From positions 841,568-905,567 of the forward strand of contig NZ_KQ948424.1 in the NCBI RefSeq assembly GCF_001514065.1: a stretch of 64,000 bases of DNA. The letters are read 5' to 3'. The notes below the pieces were generated by a model that saw only the letters and a list, made by a program, of their open reading frames with translations, made no database searches and was not told where the DNA came from. The stretch comes from Streptomyces antibioticus (GTDB lineage: Bacteria > Actinomycetota > Actinomycetes > Streptomycetales > Streptomycetaceae). The first letter of the stretch is position 1; each line of letters begins with the position of its first letter. The position numbers and the translations under genes are program-made. Shown piece after piece: positions 8,366-17,325 of this stretch.

Positions 8366-8794
8366 TCAGGCCAGCCGTACGACCGCCCGGGACATCCCCA
8401 GCACCTTCTGCCCGGCACTGGTCGCGGTCAGGTCCACCCGGACCGTGTTGTCGTCGAGCTTGGCCGCGACCTTGCCGCTGACCTCGATCACGGCGCCCTG
8501 GTCGTCGTTCGGGACGACGACGGGCTTGGTGAAGCGGACGCCGTACTCGGCGACGGCCGCCGGGTCGCCGACCCAGTCCGTCACCACGCGGATCGCCTCG
8601 GCCATGGTGAACATGCCGTGCGCGATGACGTCCGGCAGTCCGACCTCCTTGGCGAACTTCTCGTTCCAGTGGATCGGGTTGAAGTCCCCGGAGGCGCCCC
8701 CGTACTGGACGAGGGTGGCACGGGTCACGGGAAAGGTCTGGGCGGGCAGCTCGGTGCCGACCTCGACGTCGTCGTATGCGATCTTCGCCGTCAT
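8366..8794 (-). CDS. MaoC-family hydratase/dehydratase, HadB type
   Basis: This hot-dog-fold enzyme subunit probably dehydrates (3R)-hydroxyacyl thioesters together with the preceding HadA-like subunit. The 142-residue product begins MTAKIAYDDVEVG; an AGGAAG ribosome site supports this start over one four codons upstream. The catalytic hydratase-2 signature is visible as the Asp-His pair in YGGASGDFNPIHWNE, followed by GMFTMAEAIRVV. It lies 8 bp after the HadA-type gene and forms a two-gene unit with it, ended by a strong hairpin. Mycobacterial HadAB work in mycolic acid synthesis. Streptomyces lacks mycolates, so the acyl substrate here is unknown. Confidence 0.88.
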   Translation of the reverse strand: MTAKIAYDDVEVGTELPAQTFPVTRATLVQYGGASGDFNPIHWNEKFAKEVGLPDVIAHGMFTMAEAIRVVTDWVGDPAAVAEYGVRFTKPVVVPNDDQGAVIEVSGKVAAKLDDNTVRVDLTATSAGQKVLGMSRAVVRLA

Positions 8795-8802
8795 CGTCTT
8801 CC

Positions 8803-9255
8803 TCACGCCTCCTCGGCCGCGCGCGCGACGAGCTTGGTCCAGGCGGTCACGACGTGCTCGCCGGCCTCGTCGTGGACCTCGCCACGGATGTCCAGGATGT
8901 CGTTGCCCGCCAGGGACTTGATCGCCTCGATGGTGGAGGTGACCGTCAGCCGGTCACCCGCGCGGACCGGGCGGGTGTAGGCGAACTTCTGGTCGCCGTG
9001 CACCACGCGGCTGTAGTCAAGACCCAGTTGCGGATCGGCGATGACCTGGCCCGCGGCCCTGAAAGTGATCGAGAACACAAAGGTCGGCGGAGCGATCACA
9101 TCGGCGTGACCGAGCGCCTTGGCAGCGTCCGGGTCGGTGTACGCCGGGTTGGCGTCCCCCACGGCCTCCGCGAACTCACGGATCTTCTCCCGGCCCACCT
9201 CATAGGGGTCGGTGGGCGGGTAGGTCCGCCCCACGAAGGACTGGTCGAGCGCCAT
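8803..9255 (-). CDS. MaoC N-terminal-domain dehydratase, HadA type (UPF0336)
   Basis: This 150-residue hot-dog-fold protein is the partner subunit of the following MaoC protein. The start MALDQSFVGRTYPPTDPYEV is preferred because relatives begin at this point and the upstream codons look non-coding. VGDANPAYTDPDAAKALG and APPTFVFSITF match the FAS1-type dehydratase domain, which supports substrate binding but lacks the catalytic Asp-His pair of HadB. It is the first gene of the pair and follows rpmG after a terminator. Confidence 0.85.
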   Translation of the reverse strand: MALDQSFVGRTYPPTDPYEVGREKIREFAEAVGDANPAYTDPDAAKALGHADVIAPPTFVFSITFRAAGQVIADPQLGLDYSRVVHGDQKFAYTRPVRAGDRLTVTSTIEAIKSLAGNDILDIRGEVHDEAGEHVVTAWTKLVARAAEEA

Positions 9256-9318
9256 GGACTCGGCACCTCCTGATCGCTGGGTCATCGCTGGGTACTGGCC
9301 GGTATTGGCCCATGAACG

Positions 9319-9359
9319 ACGCGAGGCCGCCCCCCTGACTGCTGGGGGCGGCCTCGCGT
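9319..9359 (-). terminator. Terminator hairpin after rpmG
   Basis: Perfect 16-bp arms ACGCGAGGCCGCCCCC and GGGGGCGGCCTCGCGT enclose a 9-nt loop, 12 bp past the rpmG stop on the minus strand. Confidence 0.85.
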
Positions 9360-9370
9360 ACGAGCCTGAT

Positions 9371-9535
9371 TTATCGCGTTTCGCGGTGCGCGGTGTGCGC
9401 GTTGCAACGCGGGCAGTGCTTCTTCATCTCCAGTCGGTCCGGGTTGTTACGCCGGTTCTTCTTGGTGATGTAGTTCCGCTCCTTGCACTCCACGCAGGCC
9501 AGCGTGATCTTCGGGCGGACGTCGGTGGCAGCCAC
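9371..9535 (-). CDS. rpmG: 50S ribosomal protein L33 (zinc-binding form)
   Basis: The 54-residue product starts with GTG ([20 protein letters not shown]). It carries two CxxC pairs, CVEC near residue 14 and CPRC near residue 42, which mark the zinc-containing C+ form of L33 in the large ribosomal subunit. The basic [15 protein letters not shown] core is typical. It follows tRNA-Thr and tRNA-Met on the same strand, a conserved actinobacterial order, and ends at a strong hairpin. Confidence 0.96.
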   Translation of the reverse strand: MAATDVRPKITLACVECKERNYITKKNRRNNPDRLEMKKHCPRCNAHTAHRETR

Positions 9536-9625
9536 GTGAGTGCTCCTTGACGAACGGATAGGACTGATTTAACGCAAAGAAGAGTAGCCGATCGAAGGAC
9601 CGACCCCACAATCGGCTACTGTCAG

Positions 9626-9698
9626 TAGCGGTGACCGGACTTGAACCGGTGACACAGCGATTATGAGCCGCTTGCTCTACCGACTGAGCTACACCGCT
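9626..9698 (-). tRNA. tRNA-Met (CAT anticodon), elongator type
   Basis: A 73-nt cloverleaf with acceptor AGCGGTG/CACCGCT, discriminator A, anticodon loop CTCATAA and T-arm GGTTCAAGTCC. The fully paired first acceptor base pair argues against the initiator form. Confidence 0.93.
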
Positions 9699-9744
9699 GA
9701 GATGCGATCCGTCCCCGCCTTGCGACGGGAACCTCACACACCAG

Positions 9745-9817
9745 AGCCCCAATACGGAATCGAACCGTAGACCTTCTCCTTACCATGGAGACGCTCTGCC
9801 GACTGAGCTATTGGGGC
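9745..9817 (-). tRNA. tRNA-Thr (GGT anticodon)
   Basis: A 73-nt cloverleaf with acceptor GCCCCAA/TTGGGGC, discriminator T, anticodon stem TCTCC/GGAGA and loop ATGGTAA, giving GGT. It is 46 bp upstream of tRNA-Met and probably cotranscribed with it and rpmG. Confidence 0.93.
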
Positions 9818-10066
9818 GAGCGATGAAGACATTACACGGTCCGTGGCGGTTCACCCAAATCCGTTTCGCGGCCCCGCCCGCACCCCCTCCGGCGCCCTTC
9901 CCACCAGCCTCGAAGGCCCCTCCCGTACGGCGGACCGCACCCGGACCACATCAGTACGACTATTGCGCTCCTCCGCGCCGTGAGCGGATCGCCACCCTAG
10001 GCTCGACTCACTCTGCGTGATCTTGCGTCCCCGCCACGAGCCTTGACCTTGAGCCCCTGGAGCGCG

Positions 10067-11320
10067 ATGCCCGACAGCCAGCCGCAGCCGCCCCCCTCGT
10101 CGTCCTCGTCCGGCGCCCCCGACACCACCTCACTGCTGCTGTGCGGGGCACGGCTGACCGACGGCAGGACCGTGGACGTACGGCTCGGCGGCGGGCTCAT
10201 CGAGGCGGTGGGCACGGCGGGCAGCCTGGCGGGCGGCACGCGCGCGTGCGGGACACGTGTGGACCTGAACGGCTATCTGCTCCTCCCGGCCCCCGCCGAG
10301 CCGCACGCCCACGGCGACACCGCCCTCTCCGCCGACACCGGCGGGCCGGTCTCGTACGACCCCCAGGACGTCCAGCGCCGCGCCACCGAGGCCGCGCTGC
10401 TCCAACTCGGGCACGGCGCAACCGCGTTGCGGGCCCAGGTGCGGGTGGGCGACGTCCAGGGGCTGGGCGCGCTGGCCGCCGTGCTCCAGGCCCGGCGTTC
10501 GCTGCGCGGGCTCACCGAGCTGACGGCGGTGGCGATGCCGCGGCTGCTGACCGGCGTGGCCGGGGCGGAGGGGCTCGCGATGCTGCGGGACGCGGTGAAG
10601 ATGGGCGCCTCGGTGGTCGGCGGCTGCCCCGACCTCGACCCGGACCCCACCGGCTATGTCCAGGCGGTCCTGGAGGTGGCCTCCGAGCACGGCTGCCCGG
10701 TCGACCTCCACACGGACGCCGGCGACCCCGCCCGCCTGTCCCGCCTGGCCGCCATGGCCGGCGGCCTGCGTCCCGGCGTCACCCTGAGCCCCTGCGGCAG
10801 CCTCGGCCGCCTCCCCGCCGAGCTCACCTCCCGCACCGCCGACCAGCTCGCCGCGGCCGGCGTGACGGTCGTATGCCTGCCGCAGGGCGGCTGCGGGGGC
10901 GTGGAGCGGCGCGGCACGGCTCCCGTACGGCTGCTGCGCGCGGCCGGTGTGCGGGTGGCGGCCGGGAGCGGCGCGCTGCGGGACGTGTCCAACCCGGTGG
11001 GCCGCGGGGACCCGTTGGAGGCGGCGTACCTCCTGGCCTCGCGGCACGGCCTGCGTCCCGAGGACGCGTACGACGCCGTCAGCGTGTCCGCGCGCGCCGT
11101 GCTGGGGCTGCCCGAGGTCCGCGTGGAGGCCGGTTTCCCGGCCGAGCTGCTCGCGGTGCGCGGGGAACGGCTGGCAGGGGCGCTGTCGCTCGCCTACAGC
11201 CGCATCGTGGTCCATCGGGGGCGGGTGGTGGCGCGGACGAGCGCGGTACGGGAGTTCTGCGACTCGGCGGCCGCTGTGGAGTTGGGGTTGCCTCGGCAGG
11301 GGCGGGTTGAGCCGTCTTAG
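10067..11320 (+). CDS. Amidohydrolase-superfamily protein related to cytosine deaminase, with altered active site
   Basis: The 417-residue product has the layout of cytosine deaminases: a beta-sandwich N-terminus, the first metal motif as EPHAHGD near residue 86 (HxH kept), VDLHTD near residue 219, and a late segment GSGALRDVSNPVGRGDPLEA. In active CodA enzymes the second motif continues HxxE, a later His follows, and the last segment has a metal/catalytic Asp (GHDD). Here those positions read HTDA, SPCGS and GSGA, so three expected catalytic residues appear lost. It may be inactive, or act on another substrate. The start follows a CTGGAGCG site, and the N-terminus is Pro/Ser-rich. It stands alone between the tRNA pair and an NAD(P)-binding protein gene. 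Confidence 0.75.
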   Translation: MPDSQPQPPPSSSSSGAPDTTSLLLCGARLTDGRTVDVRLGGGLIEAVGTAGSLAGGTRACGTRVDLNGYLLLPAPAEPHAHGDTALSADTGGPVSYDPQDVQRRATEAALLQLGHGATALRAQVRVGDVQGLGALAAVLQARRSLRGLTELTAVAMPRLLTGVAGAEGLAMLRDAVKMGASVVGGCPDLDPDPTGYVQAVLEVASEHGCPVDLHTDAGDPARLSRLAAMAGGLRPGVTLSPCGSLGRLPAELTSRTADQLAAAGVTVVCLPQGGCGGVERRGTAPVRLLRAAGVRVAAGSGALRDVSNPVGRGDPLEAAYLLASRHGLRPEDAYDAVSVSARAVLGLPEVRVEAGFPAELLAVRGERLAGALSLAYSRIVVHRGRVVARTSAVREFCDSAAAVELGLPRQGRVEPS

Positions 11321-11664
11321 GGCCGCTGGGGGCGCTCGGGCCGCTGGGGGCGTGACCGTGGGGGTGGGCGGCGGAGGCGCGGGGGTCTCGGGCGGGCGTG
11401 AGCGGGAGTGGCGACGGGGGCAGGGGGCCTCGGGTGGGCGTGAGCGGGAGCGGCGACGGAGGCGCGGGGACCTCGGGCGGGCGTGAGCGGGAGCGGCGGT
11501 AGTGGCGGGTGCCGATTCGGCTTGGCCGAGGGGGCGGCGGATGCCGTCGTGAAGGTCGGGGCGGAGCTCAACTCCCCCGGCCGGCGCGGTCGTACGTCTG
11601 ATACGACCCCGTGCCGAACACGGTCGTACGGCGGATGTCGGCGTACGGGCGTACGGTCGAAGAC
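11321..11664. other. Intergenic region with imperfect about 42-bp repeats
   Basis: No gene is supported in these 344 bp. Three imperfect repeats carrying GGGCGTGAGCGGGAG at 11394, 11436 and 11479 occupy about 11383-11500. The remainder before the next gene probably holds its promoter, but no consensus is clear. Confidence 0.6.
11383..11500. repeat. Three imperfect tandem repeats of about 42 bp
   Basis: Copies share CTCGGGCGGGCGTGAGCGGG followed by AG(T/C)GGCGACGG, with a few substitutions. There is no coding signal; it lies just after the amidohydrolase-like gene. Confidence 0.7.
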
Positions 11665-12321
11665 ATGCGCATCGTCATCGCTGGTGGTCATGGTCAGATC
11701 GCGTTGCGGCTGGAGCGCCTGCTCGCCGCGCGCGGGAATGCGGTCGCGGGCATCATCCGCAAGGCGGAACAGGGCGACGACCTGCGGGAAGCCGGTGCCG
11801 AACCGGTCCTGCTGGATCTGGAGTCGGCCTCCGTCGAGGAGGTCGCGGCCCATCTCCAGGGCGCGGACGCGGCGGTCTTCGCGGCGGGCGCGGGACCGGG
11901 CAGCGGCGTGAACCGCAAGAACACGGTGGACAAGGGTGCCGCGGTGCTGTTCGCGGACGCGGCGGTCCGGGCCGGTGTACGGCGTCACGTGGTCGTGTCG
12001 TCGATGGGCGCCGATCCCGAGCACAAGGGGGACGACGTCTTCGACGTCTACCTGCGCGCCAAGGGCGAGGCCGACCAGTACGTCCGCAGCCTCGACGCCC
12101 TGGACTGGACGATCCTGCGCCCCGGCCAGCTCACGAACGACGCCGGCACCGGTCTCGTACGTCTGGAGGCCCACACCGGCCGTGGCCCGATCCCGCGCGA
12201 CGACGTGGCCGCCGTCCTGGCGGAGCTGCTGGAGACTCCGGCGACGGCCGGCCTGACCCTGGAGCTGATCAGCGGGTCGGTACCGGTGGCGGTGGCGGTG
12301 AAGTCGGTGGCCGGGAACTGA
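11665..12321 (+). CDS. NAD(P)-binding protein, atypical short-chain dehydrogenase (SDR5/NmrA-like)
   Basis: The 218-residue protein is a single Rossmann domain. The dinucleotide motif is GGHGQIA at residues 7-13, YLRAKGEADQYVRS near residue 130 carries the Tyr-x3-Lys pair, and DWTILRPGQLTND is the typical NmrA/SDR5 C-terminal segment. Such proteins are NAD(P)H-dependent reductases or redox sensors; no substrate can be assigned. The ATG at 11665 places the glycine motif at the right distance. It stands alone. Confidence 0.82.
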   Translation: MRIVIAGGHGQIALRLERLLAARGNAVAGIIRKAEQGDDLREAGAEPVLLDLESASVEEVAAHLQGADAAVFAAGAGPGSGVNRKNTVDKGAAVLFADAAVRAGVRRHVVVSSMGADPEHKGDDVFDVYLRAKGEADQYVRSLDALDWTILRPGQLTNDAGTGLVRLEAHTGRGPIPRDDVAAVLAELLETPATAGLTLELISGSVPVAVAVKSVAGN

Positions 12322-12395
12322 GGGCGAGAGGCTGGGGGCGGAGGTGTCTGCGGGGCCGAGGGGCGGCAGGCGCGGGGCCGTGGCCGTGGCCGTGA

Positions 12396-12608
12396 CTAGA
12401 ACAGCTGCATCTGCCCCGGGAACTCGGGAACGGCGTAACCGTCCAACGCGGGCTGCGCGGCTCCCAGTTGGGCATGTCGGCGGGAGCCCGCGCAGGAAGT
12501 GAGTTCGCCGCTCTCCCGGGCCCCGGGCGGGTCGTGCCGCGCGAAGCGCCCGGCGACCACGGCGATCTCGCGCTGACATTCGGGGCAGTTTCTGCGACGG
12601 CTGGACAT
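12396..12608 (-). CDS. Small conserved hypothetical protein with a CxxC motif
   Basis: This 70-residue protein starts [20 protein letters not shown]. Cys8 and Cys11, a nearby His and Cys39 could form a small zinc site. There is no signal peptide or membrane span. It is transcribed toward the NAD(P)-binding gene, with coding bias on this strand. Function unknown. Confidence 0.6.
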   Translation of the reverse strand: MSSRRRNCPECQREIAVVAGRFARHDPPGARESGELTSCAGSRRHAQLGAAQPALDGYAVPEFPGQMQLF

Positions 12609-12695
12609 GTGGTCAGTGTGCCCCGGACGAGCGCTCGCCCCACATCGTGAGGCACATCACCACTCGCCTTCCCCACGATCCCCAGGCATACGAAG

Positions 12696-12737
12696 AGACC
12701 CCCTCCGCCCTGCGTTTCCGCAGTTCGGAGGGAGTCT
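12696..12737 (-). terminator. Hairpin following tRNA-Tyr
   Basis: A long stem AGACCCCCTCCG pairs with CGGAGGGAGTCT, with an inner CTGCG/CGCAG stem on a TTTC loop. It starts 10 bp beyond the tRNA 3' end and fits a tRNA terminator. Confidence 0.7.
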
Positions 12738-12746
12738 GCCTTCATG

Positions 12747-12828
12747 TGGCGGCGCCAGGATTCGAACCTGGGAAGGCGAAGCCGGCAGATTTACAGTCTG
12801 CTCCCTTTGGCCGCTCGGGCACACCGCC
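12747..12828 (-). tRNA. tRNA-Tyr (GTA anticodon)
   Basis: An 82-nt class II tRNA with acceptor GGCGGTG/CGCCGCC, discriminator A, anticodon loop CTGTAAA, a variable arm and T-arm GGTTCGAATCC. Confidence 0.95.
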
Positions 12829-13065
12829 GGGGTTTGCTGCCCTTCGAACCGCTTTTCGGCGGTGCTCCGTGGCAACGACGTAAACAATACCCGATGGAGA
12901 GGGGTGCTTCGCCACCCGATTGATCAGCGCTCGGGGGACGCCGGGTGGCTAGGCTTGTCCGGATGCGGCCCGGGAACTGTGCCCGGCTCGGCGGCAGCTC
13001 CACGCACGCCGAAACGCACCCGGTACGCACCCCGATACGCACCCCGATACAAGGAGCCACAGGAC

Positions 13066-13554
13066 ATGGCCGACTCCAGTTTCGACATCGTCTCGAAGGT
13101 CGAGCGGCAGGAGGTCGACAACGCCCTCAACCAGACCGGCAAGGAGATCTCCCAGCGCTACGACTTCAAGGGCGTCGGCGCCTCCATCTCGTGGTCCGGC
13201 GAGAAGATCCTGATGGAGGCGAACTCCGAGGACCGGGTGAAGGCCGTTCTCGACGTCTTCCAGTCCAAGCTGATCAAGCGCGGCATCTCGCTGAAGGCCC
13301 TGGACGCCGGCGAGCCGCAGCTGTCCGGCAAGGAGTACAAGATCTTCGCGTCCATCGAGGAGGGCATCTCCCAGGAGAACGCGAAGAAGGTGGCGAAGAT
13401 CATCCGCGACGAGGGCCCGAAGGGCGTGAAGGCCCAGGTCCAGGGCGACGAGCTGCGCGTCAGCTCCAAGAGCCGCGACGACCTTCAGGCCGTCATCAGC
13501 CTGCTCAAGGGCAAGGACTTCGACTTCGCCCTCCAGTTCGTGAACTACCGGTAG
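13066..13554 (+). CDS. YajQ family nucleotide-binding protein
   Basis: The 162-residue product matches YajQ proteins over its whole length: [20 protein letters not shown] at the start, SQRYDFKG near residue 28, and LQFVNYR at the very C-terminus. YajQ folds as two RRM-like domains. Some members bind c-di-GMP or RNA, but the role in Streptomyces is not settled. An AAGGAG ribosome site lies 9 bp before the ATG, and a perfect terminator follows the stop. Confidence 0.93.
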   Translation: MADSSFDIVSKVERQEVDNALNQTGKEISQRYDFKGVGASISWSGEKILMEANSEDRVKAVLDVFQSKLIKRGISLKALDAGEPQLSGKEYKIFASIEEGISQENAKKVAKIIRDEGPKGVKAQVQGDELRVSSKSRDDLQAVISLLKGKDFDFALQFVNYR

Positions 13555-13592
13555 TCCACGGCCGGTTCACGGCCCCTGGCATGCCGCACGAG

Positions 13593-13625
13593 GAAGGGTG
13601 GGCACCTGGCCGGTGCCCACCCTTC
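13593..13625 (+). terminator. Terminator hairpin after the YajQ gene
   Basis: Perfect 14-bp arms GAAGGGTGGGCACC and GGTGCCCACCCTTC enclose a 5-nt loop between two convergent genes, so it may serve both. Confidence 0.85.
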
Positions 13626-13654
13626 TCGCCTGCTGGCTGCGGTCCGGGGGTGGA

Positions 13655-13921
13655 TCAGTCGCGCGAGTTGCCGAACAGGATGCGGTAGCCGATCAGGAGC
13701 ACGAGAGAGCCTCCGATCGCCGCAGCCCAGGTCGTGCCGTCGTAGAAGTCCTTCGTGATCGGGTGGTCCAGCCAACGGGCCGAGATCCAGCCACCGATGA
13801 ACGCGCCCGCGATGCCGATGAGGGTCGTGCCGATGAAGCCGCCCGGGTCGCGGCCCGGCAGCAGGAACTTGGCGATGGCTCCGGCCAGAAGCCCCAGGAT
13901 GATCCAACCGACGATGCTCAT
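13655..13921 (-). CDS. GlsB/YeaQ/YmgE family (transglycosylase-associated) membrane protein
   Basis: This 88-residue small membrane protein has three hydrophobic helices rich in Gly and Ile. It starts MSIVGWIILGLLAGAIAK and has PGRDPGGFIGTTLIGIAGA in the loop between helices 1 and 2, the family signature. Members are associated with general stress in other bacteria; the biochemical role is unknown. It converges on the YajQ gene. Confidence 0.9.
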   Translation of the reverse strand: MSIVGWIILGLLAGAIAKFLLPGRDPGGFIGTTLIGIAGAFIGGWISARWLDHPITKDFYDGTTWAAAIGGSLVLLIGYRILFGNSRD

Positions 13922-14110
13922 GCCCTGAACCTGCCCTTCCGCGCTGTGCCTGCACTGTTCCGGCCCTGTGATCTACGTCCGGTCGGACTGTGCGCCTGGG
14001 CGGCTGCCCGGGTGCGTCCCGCTTCGGCGGCAGCGCGAGTTCGTGCCGTGTTGATGAAGAGGACGTCACGGGGGCACCGGTTGGTTGCACTGATCAGTAG
14101 GGTGCGGCGC

Positions 14111-15382
14111 ATGGCACCTTCCCCACCCCGTCCCGGCTCGGATGCGGAACTGCGACGCACCCTCGGCGTGGGCGACGCCGTCGTCATCGGGTTGGGCTCG
14201 ATGGTCGGTGCCGGCATCTTCGCCGCGCTCGGCCCCGCGGCGCACGCCGCCGGTTCCGGGCTGCTGATCGGGCTGGCGGTCGCCGCGGTGGTCGCCTACT
14301 GCAACGCCACCTCGTCGGCACGGCTGGCCGCACTGTATCCGGCTTCCGGCGGCACGTATGTGTACGGCAGGGAGCGGCTCGGTCCTTTCTGGGGTTATCT
14401 CGCGGGCTGGTCGTTCGTGGTCGGGAAGACAGCCTCCTGCGCGGCGATGGCGCTCACCGTGGGCGCGTACGTCTGGCCGGGGCAGGCGCACGCCGTGGCG
14501 GTCGCGGCCGTCGTGGCGCTGACCGCGGTGAACTACGGCGGTGTTCAGAAGTCCGCGCTGCTCACGCGGGTGATCGTGGCGGTCGTGCTCGCTGTCCTCG
14601 CTTCCGTCGTGGTCGTGTGCCTGGGGTCGGGGGCTTCCGATGCCGGGCGGCTGGGCAGCGGGGCCTCGGGCGGTGCGGATGGCGTGCTGGAGGCCGCCGG
14701 TCTGCTGTTCTTCGCGTTCGCGGGGTATGCGCGCATCGCGACCCTCGGGGAGGAGGTGCGGGACCCCGCACGCACCATCCCCCGCGCGATCCCGCTGGCT
14801 CTGGGGATCGCGCTGGCCGTGTACGCGTGTGTGGCGGTGGCTGTCCTCTCTGTGCTGGGGGCCGAGGGTCTCGGGCAGGCCGGTGCACCGCTGACCGACG
14901 CCGTGCGGGCGGCCGGGGTGCCGGGGCTGGTGCCGGTGGTCCGGGTCGGCGCTGCCGTGGCCGCGCTGGGCTCGCTGCTCGCGCTGATCCTGGGTGTCTC
15001 ACGGACGACGCTGGCCATGGCGCGTGACCGGCATCTGCCTGGCGCCCTGGCGGCTGTGCACCCGCGTTTCCAGGTGCCGCACCGGGCGGAGCTGGCCGTG
15101 GGCGCGGTGGTCGCGGTGCTGGCCGCCACGGTGGACGTGCGGGGCGCTATCGGGTTCTCCTCCTTCGGTGTGCTGGCGTACTACGCGGTGGCCAACGCCT
15201 CGGCCTGGACGCTCGATTCGGCTCCGGCGGCACGGGCGGTGCCGGCGGTGGGGCTTCTCGGATGCGTGGTGCTGGCGTTCGCGCTGCCGGGGGTGTCGGT
15301 GGTCGTGGGCGCGGGTGTGCTGGTTGTGGGTGTGGTGGCGTACGGCGTGCGGCGACGGGTGGGTGCGGCGTCGCGGGAGTAG
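14111..15382 (+). CDS. APC superfamily amino acid permease
   Basis: The 423-residue protein has about twelve hydrophobic spans. Span 1 is VGDAVVIGLGSMVGAGIFAAL, whose broken GSMVGAGIF segment is the APC substrate-binding motif, and span 6 contains FFAFAGYARIATLGEEV. It probably imports an amino acid or amine by proton symport across the cytoplasmic membrane. The ATG start MAPSPPRPGSDAELRR leaves a short cytoplasmic tail before span 1. An in-frame ATG about 28 codons upstream is less likely, being rich in Arg and lacking a ribosome site. Confidence 0.87.
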   Translation: MAPSPPRPGSDAELRRTLGVGDAVVIGLGSMVGAGIFAALGPAAHAAGSGLLIGLAVAAVVAYCNATSSARLAALYPASGGTYVYGRERLGPFWGYLAGWSFVVGKTASCAAMALTVGAYVWPGQAHAVAVAAVVALTAVNYGGVQKSALLTRVIVAVVLAVLASVVVVCLGSGASDAGRLGSGASGGADGVLEAAGLLFFAFAGYARIATLGEEVRDPARTIPRAIPLALGIALAVYACVAVAVLSVLGAEGLGQAGAPLTDAVRAAGVPGLVPVVRVGAAVAALGSLLALILGVSRTTLAMARDRHLPGALAAVHPRFQVPHRAELAVGAVVAVLAATVDVRGAIGFSSFGVLAYYAVANASAWTLDSAPAARAVPAVGLLGCVVLAFALPGVSVVVGAGVLVVGVVAYGVRRRVGAASRE

Positions 15383-15838
<456 letters not shown>

Positions 15839-16237
15839 CTACCAGCCCGACGACGCGAACGGCTTGTCGGTCGAGACGATTTCGCGGCCCAGCGGGAACA
15901 GCGACACCGGGATCAGCTTGAAGTTGGCGATGCCGAACGGGATGCCGATGATCGTGACGCACAGCAGGAGTCCGGTGACGATGTGGCCGAGAGCCAGCCA
16001 CCAGCCCGCCAGGATCAGCCACAGCACGTTGCCGATGCAGGACGGGGCGCCGGCGTCGCGGCGCTCGACCGTCGTGTACCCGAAGGGCCACAGGGCGTAG
16101 ATGCCGATGCGGAAGGCTGCGATGCCGAAGGGGATGCCGATGATCGTGATGCACAGCAGCACGCCGGCGGCGAGATAGCCGAGGAACAGCCAGAAGCCGC
16201 TCAGGACGAGCCATATGACGTTCAGGATTGTCTTCAC
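15839..16237 (-). CDS. YccF domain-containing membrane protein
   Basis: The 132-residue protein contains two copies of the YccF domain. Each has a hydrophobic stretch ending in the hallmark [10 protein letters not shown] (near residues 31-40 and 92-101), and [11 protein letters not shown] and [11 protein letters not shown] mark the two starts. Function is unknown; the protein is an inner-membrane protein. Its GTG start overlaps the htpX stop codon as GTGA, so the two genes are translationally coupled. Confidence 0.9.
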   Translation of the reverse strand: MKTILNVIWLVLSGFWLFLGYLAAGVLLCITIIGIPFGIAAFRIGIYALWPFGYTTVERRDAGAPSCIGNVLWLILAGWWLALGHIVTGLLLCVTIIGIPFGIANFKLIPVSLFPLGREIVSTDKPFASSGW

Positions 16238-17097
16238 TGGTGGCGACCTGCCATCTTCTCGAGGCGGGCAATGCGTTCCGCCATCGGCGGGTGCGTGGAG
16301 AACATCTTCGAGAATCCCTGGCCCGGGCGGAAGGGGTTCGCGATCATCATGTGGCTCGCGGTCTCGATGCGGGGCTCCGGGGGCAGCGGCAGCTGCTTGG
16401 TGCCGATCTCGAGCTTGCGCAGCGCGCTGGCCAGGGCCAGCGGGTCCCCGGTGAGTTGGGCGCCGGAGGCGTCGGCCTCGTATTCGCGGGAGCGGCTGAT
16501 GGCCAGTTGGATGAGGCTCGCGGCGAGCGGGCCCAGGATCATGATGAGCAGCATGCCGAAGATGCCGGGGCCGTCGTCGTCGCTGGAGCGGCCGACCGGG
16601 ATCAGCCAGGCGAAGTTGACCAGGAACATGATCACAGAGGCGAGGGCTCCGGCGACCGACGAGATCAGGATGTCGCGGTTGTAGACGTGACTGAGCTCGT
16701 GGCCGATGACGCCACGCAGTTCGCGCTCGTCGAGGATGCGCATGATTCCTTCGGTGCAGCAGACCGCGGCGTTGCGCGGGTTGCGGCCCGTGGCGAACGC
16801 GTTGGGTGCCTCCGTCGGCGAGATGTACAGGCGCGGCATGGGCTGGCGGGCCTGGGTGGAGAGTTCTCGGACCATGCGGTACAGCGCGGGGGCCTCGAAC
16901 TCGCTGACAGGGCGGGCGCGCATCGCGCGTAGCGCCAGCTTGTCGCTGTTCCAGTACGCGTACGCGTTGGTGCCCAGGGCGACCAGGACCGCGATCACGA
17001 GCCCCATGCGGCCGAAGAAGCTGCCGATGACGATGATGAGTGCGGACAGTCCCCCGAGGAGTACTGCGGTCCTGAGCCCGTTGTGCCGGCGGTGCAC
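16234..17097 (-). CDS. htpX: Membrane zinc metalloprotease HtpX
   Basis: HtpX (M48B) degrades misfolded membrane proteins with its active site at the cytoplasmic face. The 287-residue product has two N-terminal spans (residues 10-55), the zinc motif HELSH at about residues 131-135 followed by VYNRDI, two further spans, and [17 protein letters not shown] supplying the third zinc ligand Glu. The GTG start (MHRRHNGLR) has a GGAGG site. It is coupled to the YccF gene downstream. Confidence 0.95.
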   Translation of the reverse strand: MHRRHNGLRTAVLLGGLSALIIVIGSFFGRMGLVIAVLVALGTNAYAYWNSDKLALRAMRARPVSEFEAPALYRMVRELSTQARQPMPRLYISPTEAPNAFATGRNPRNAAVCCTEGIMRILDERELRGVIGHELSHVYNRDILISSVAGALASVIMFLVNFAWLIPVGRSSDDDGPGIFGMLLIMILGPLAASLIQLAISRSREYEADASGAQLTGDPLALASALRKLEIGTKQLPLPPEPRIETASHMMIANPFRPGQGFSKMFSTHPPMAERIARLEKMAGRHQ

Positions 17098-17284
17098 GGT
17101 ACGCCCTCCAAGTCGTGCAGCAGGGGAACCCTTTGCTTGCTGATCTGCGGTCCTTCTGGTGTATGTCCAGTGGACCCTCCCGTTCTGGTCAACGCCAGGC
17201 GAGAGCCGCTAGTTCCCTTGTGCGTGCGGGGCGGGGTGTGAGCCGTCCGGGTGAGAGCCCGGAAGCGGCCTGGTCGCGCCGCGG

Positions 17285-17325
17285 GTGGGTGCCTTCAGAA
17301 GAGTGGTGGGTGCCTTCAGAAGAGT
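17285..17325 (-). repeat. 21-bp tandem duplication spanning the nuoN stop
   Basis: Two copies of GTGGGTGCCTTCAGAAGAGT are offset by 21 bp. The copy nearer the gene contains the TGA stop of nuoN, and the other lies just beyond it. Confidence 0.9.

Noticed and set aside
11317-12579. 420-codon minus-strand frame opposite the NAD(P)-binding gene
   Set aside because: It passes through the 42-bp repeats and is antisense to a clear Rossmann protein.
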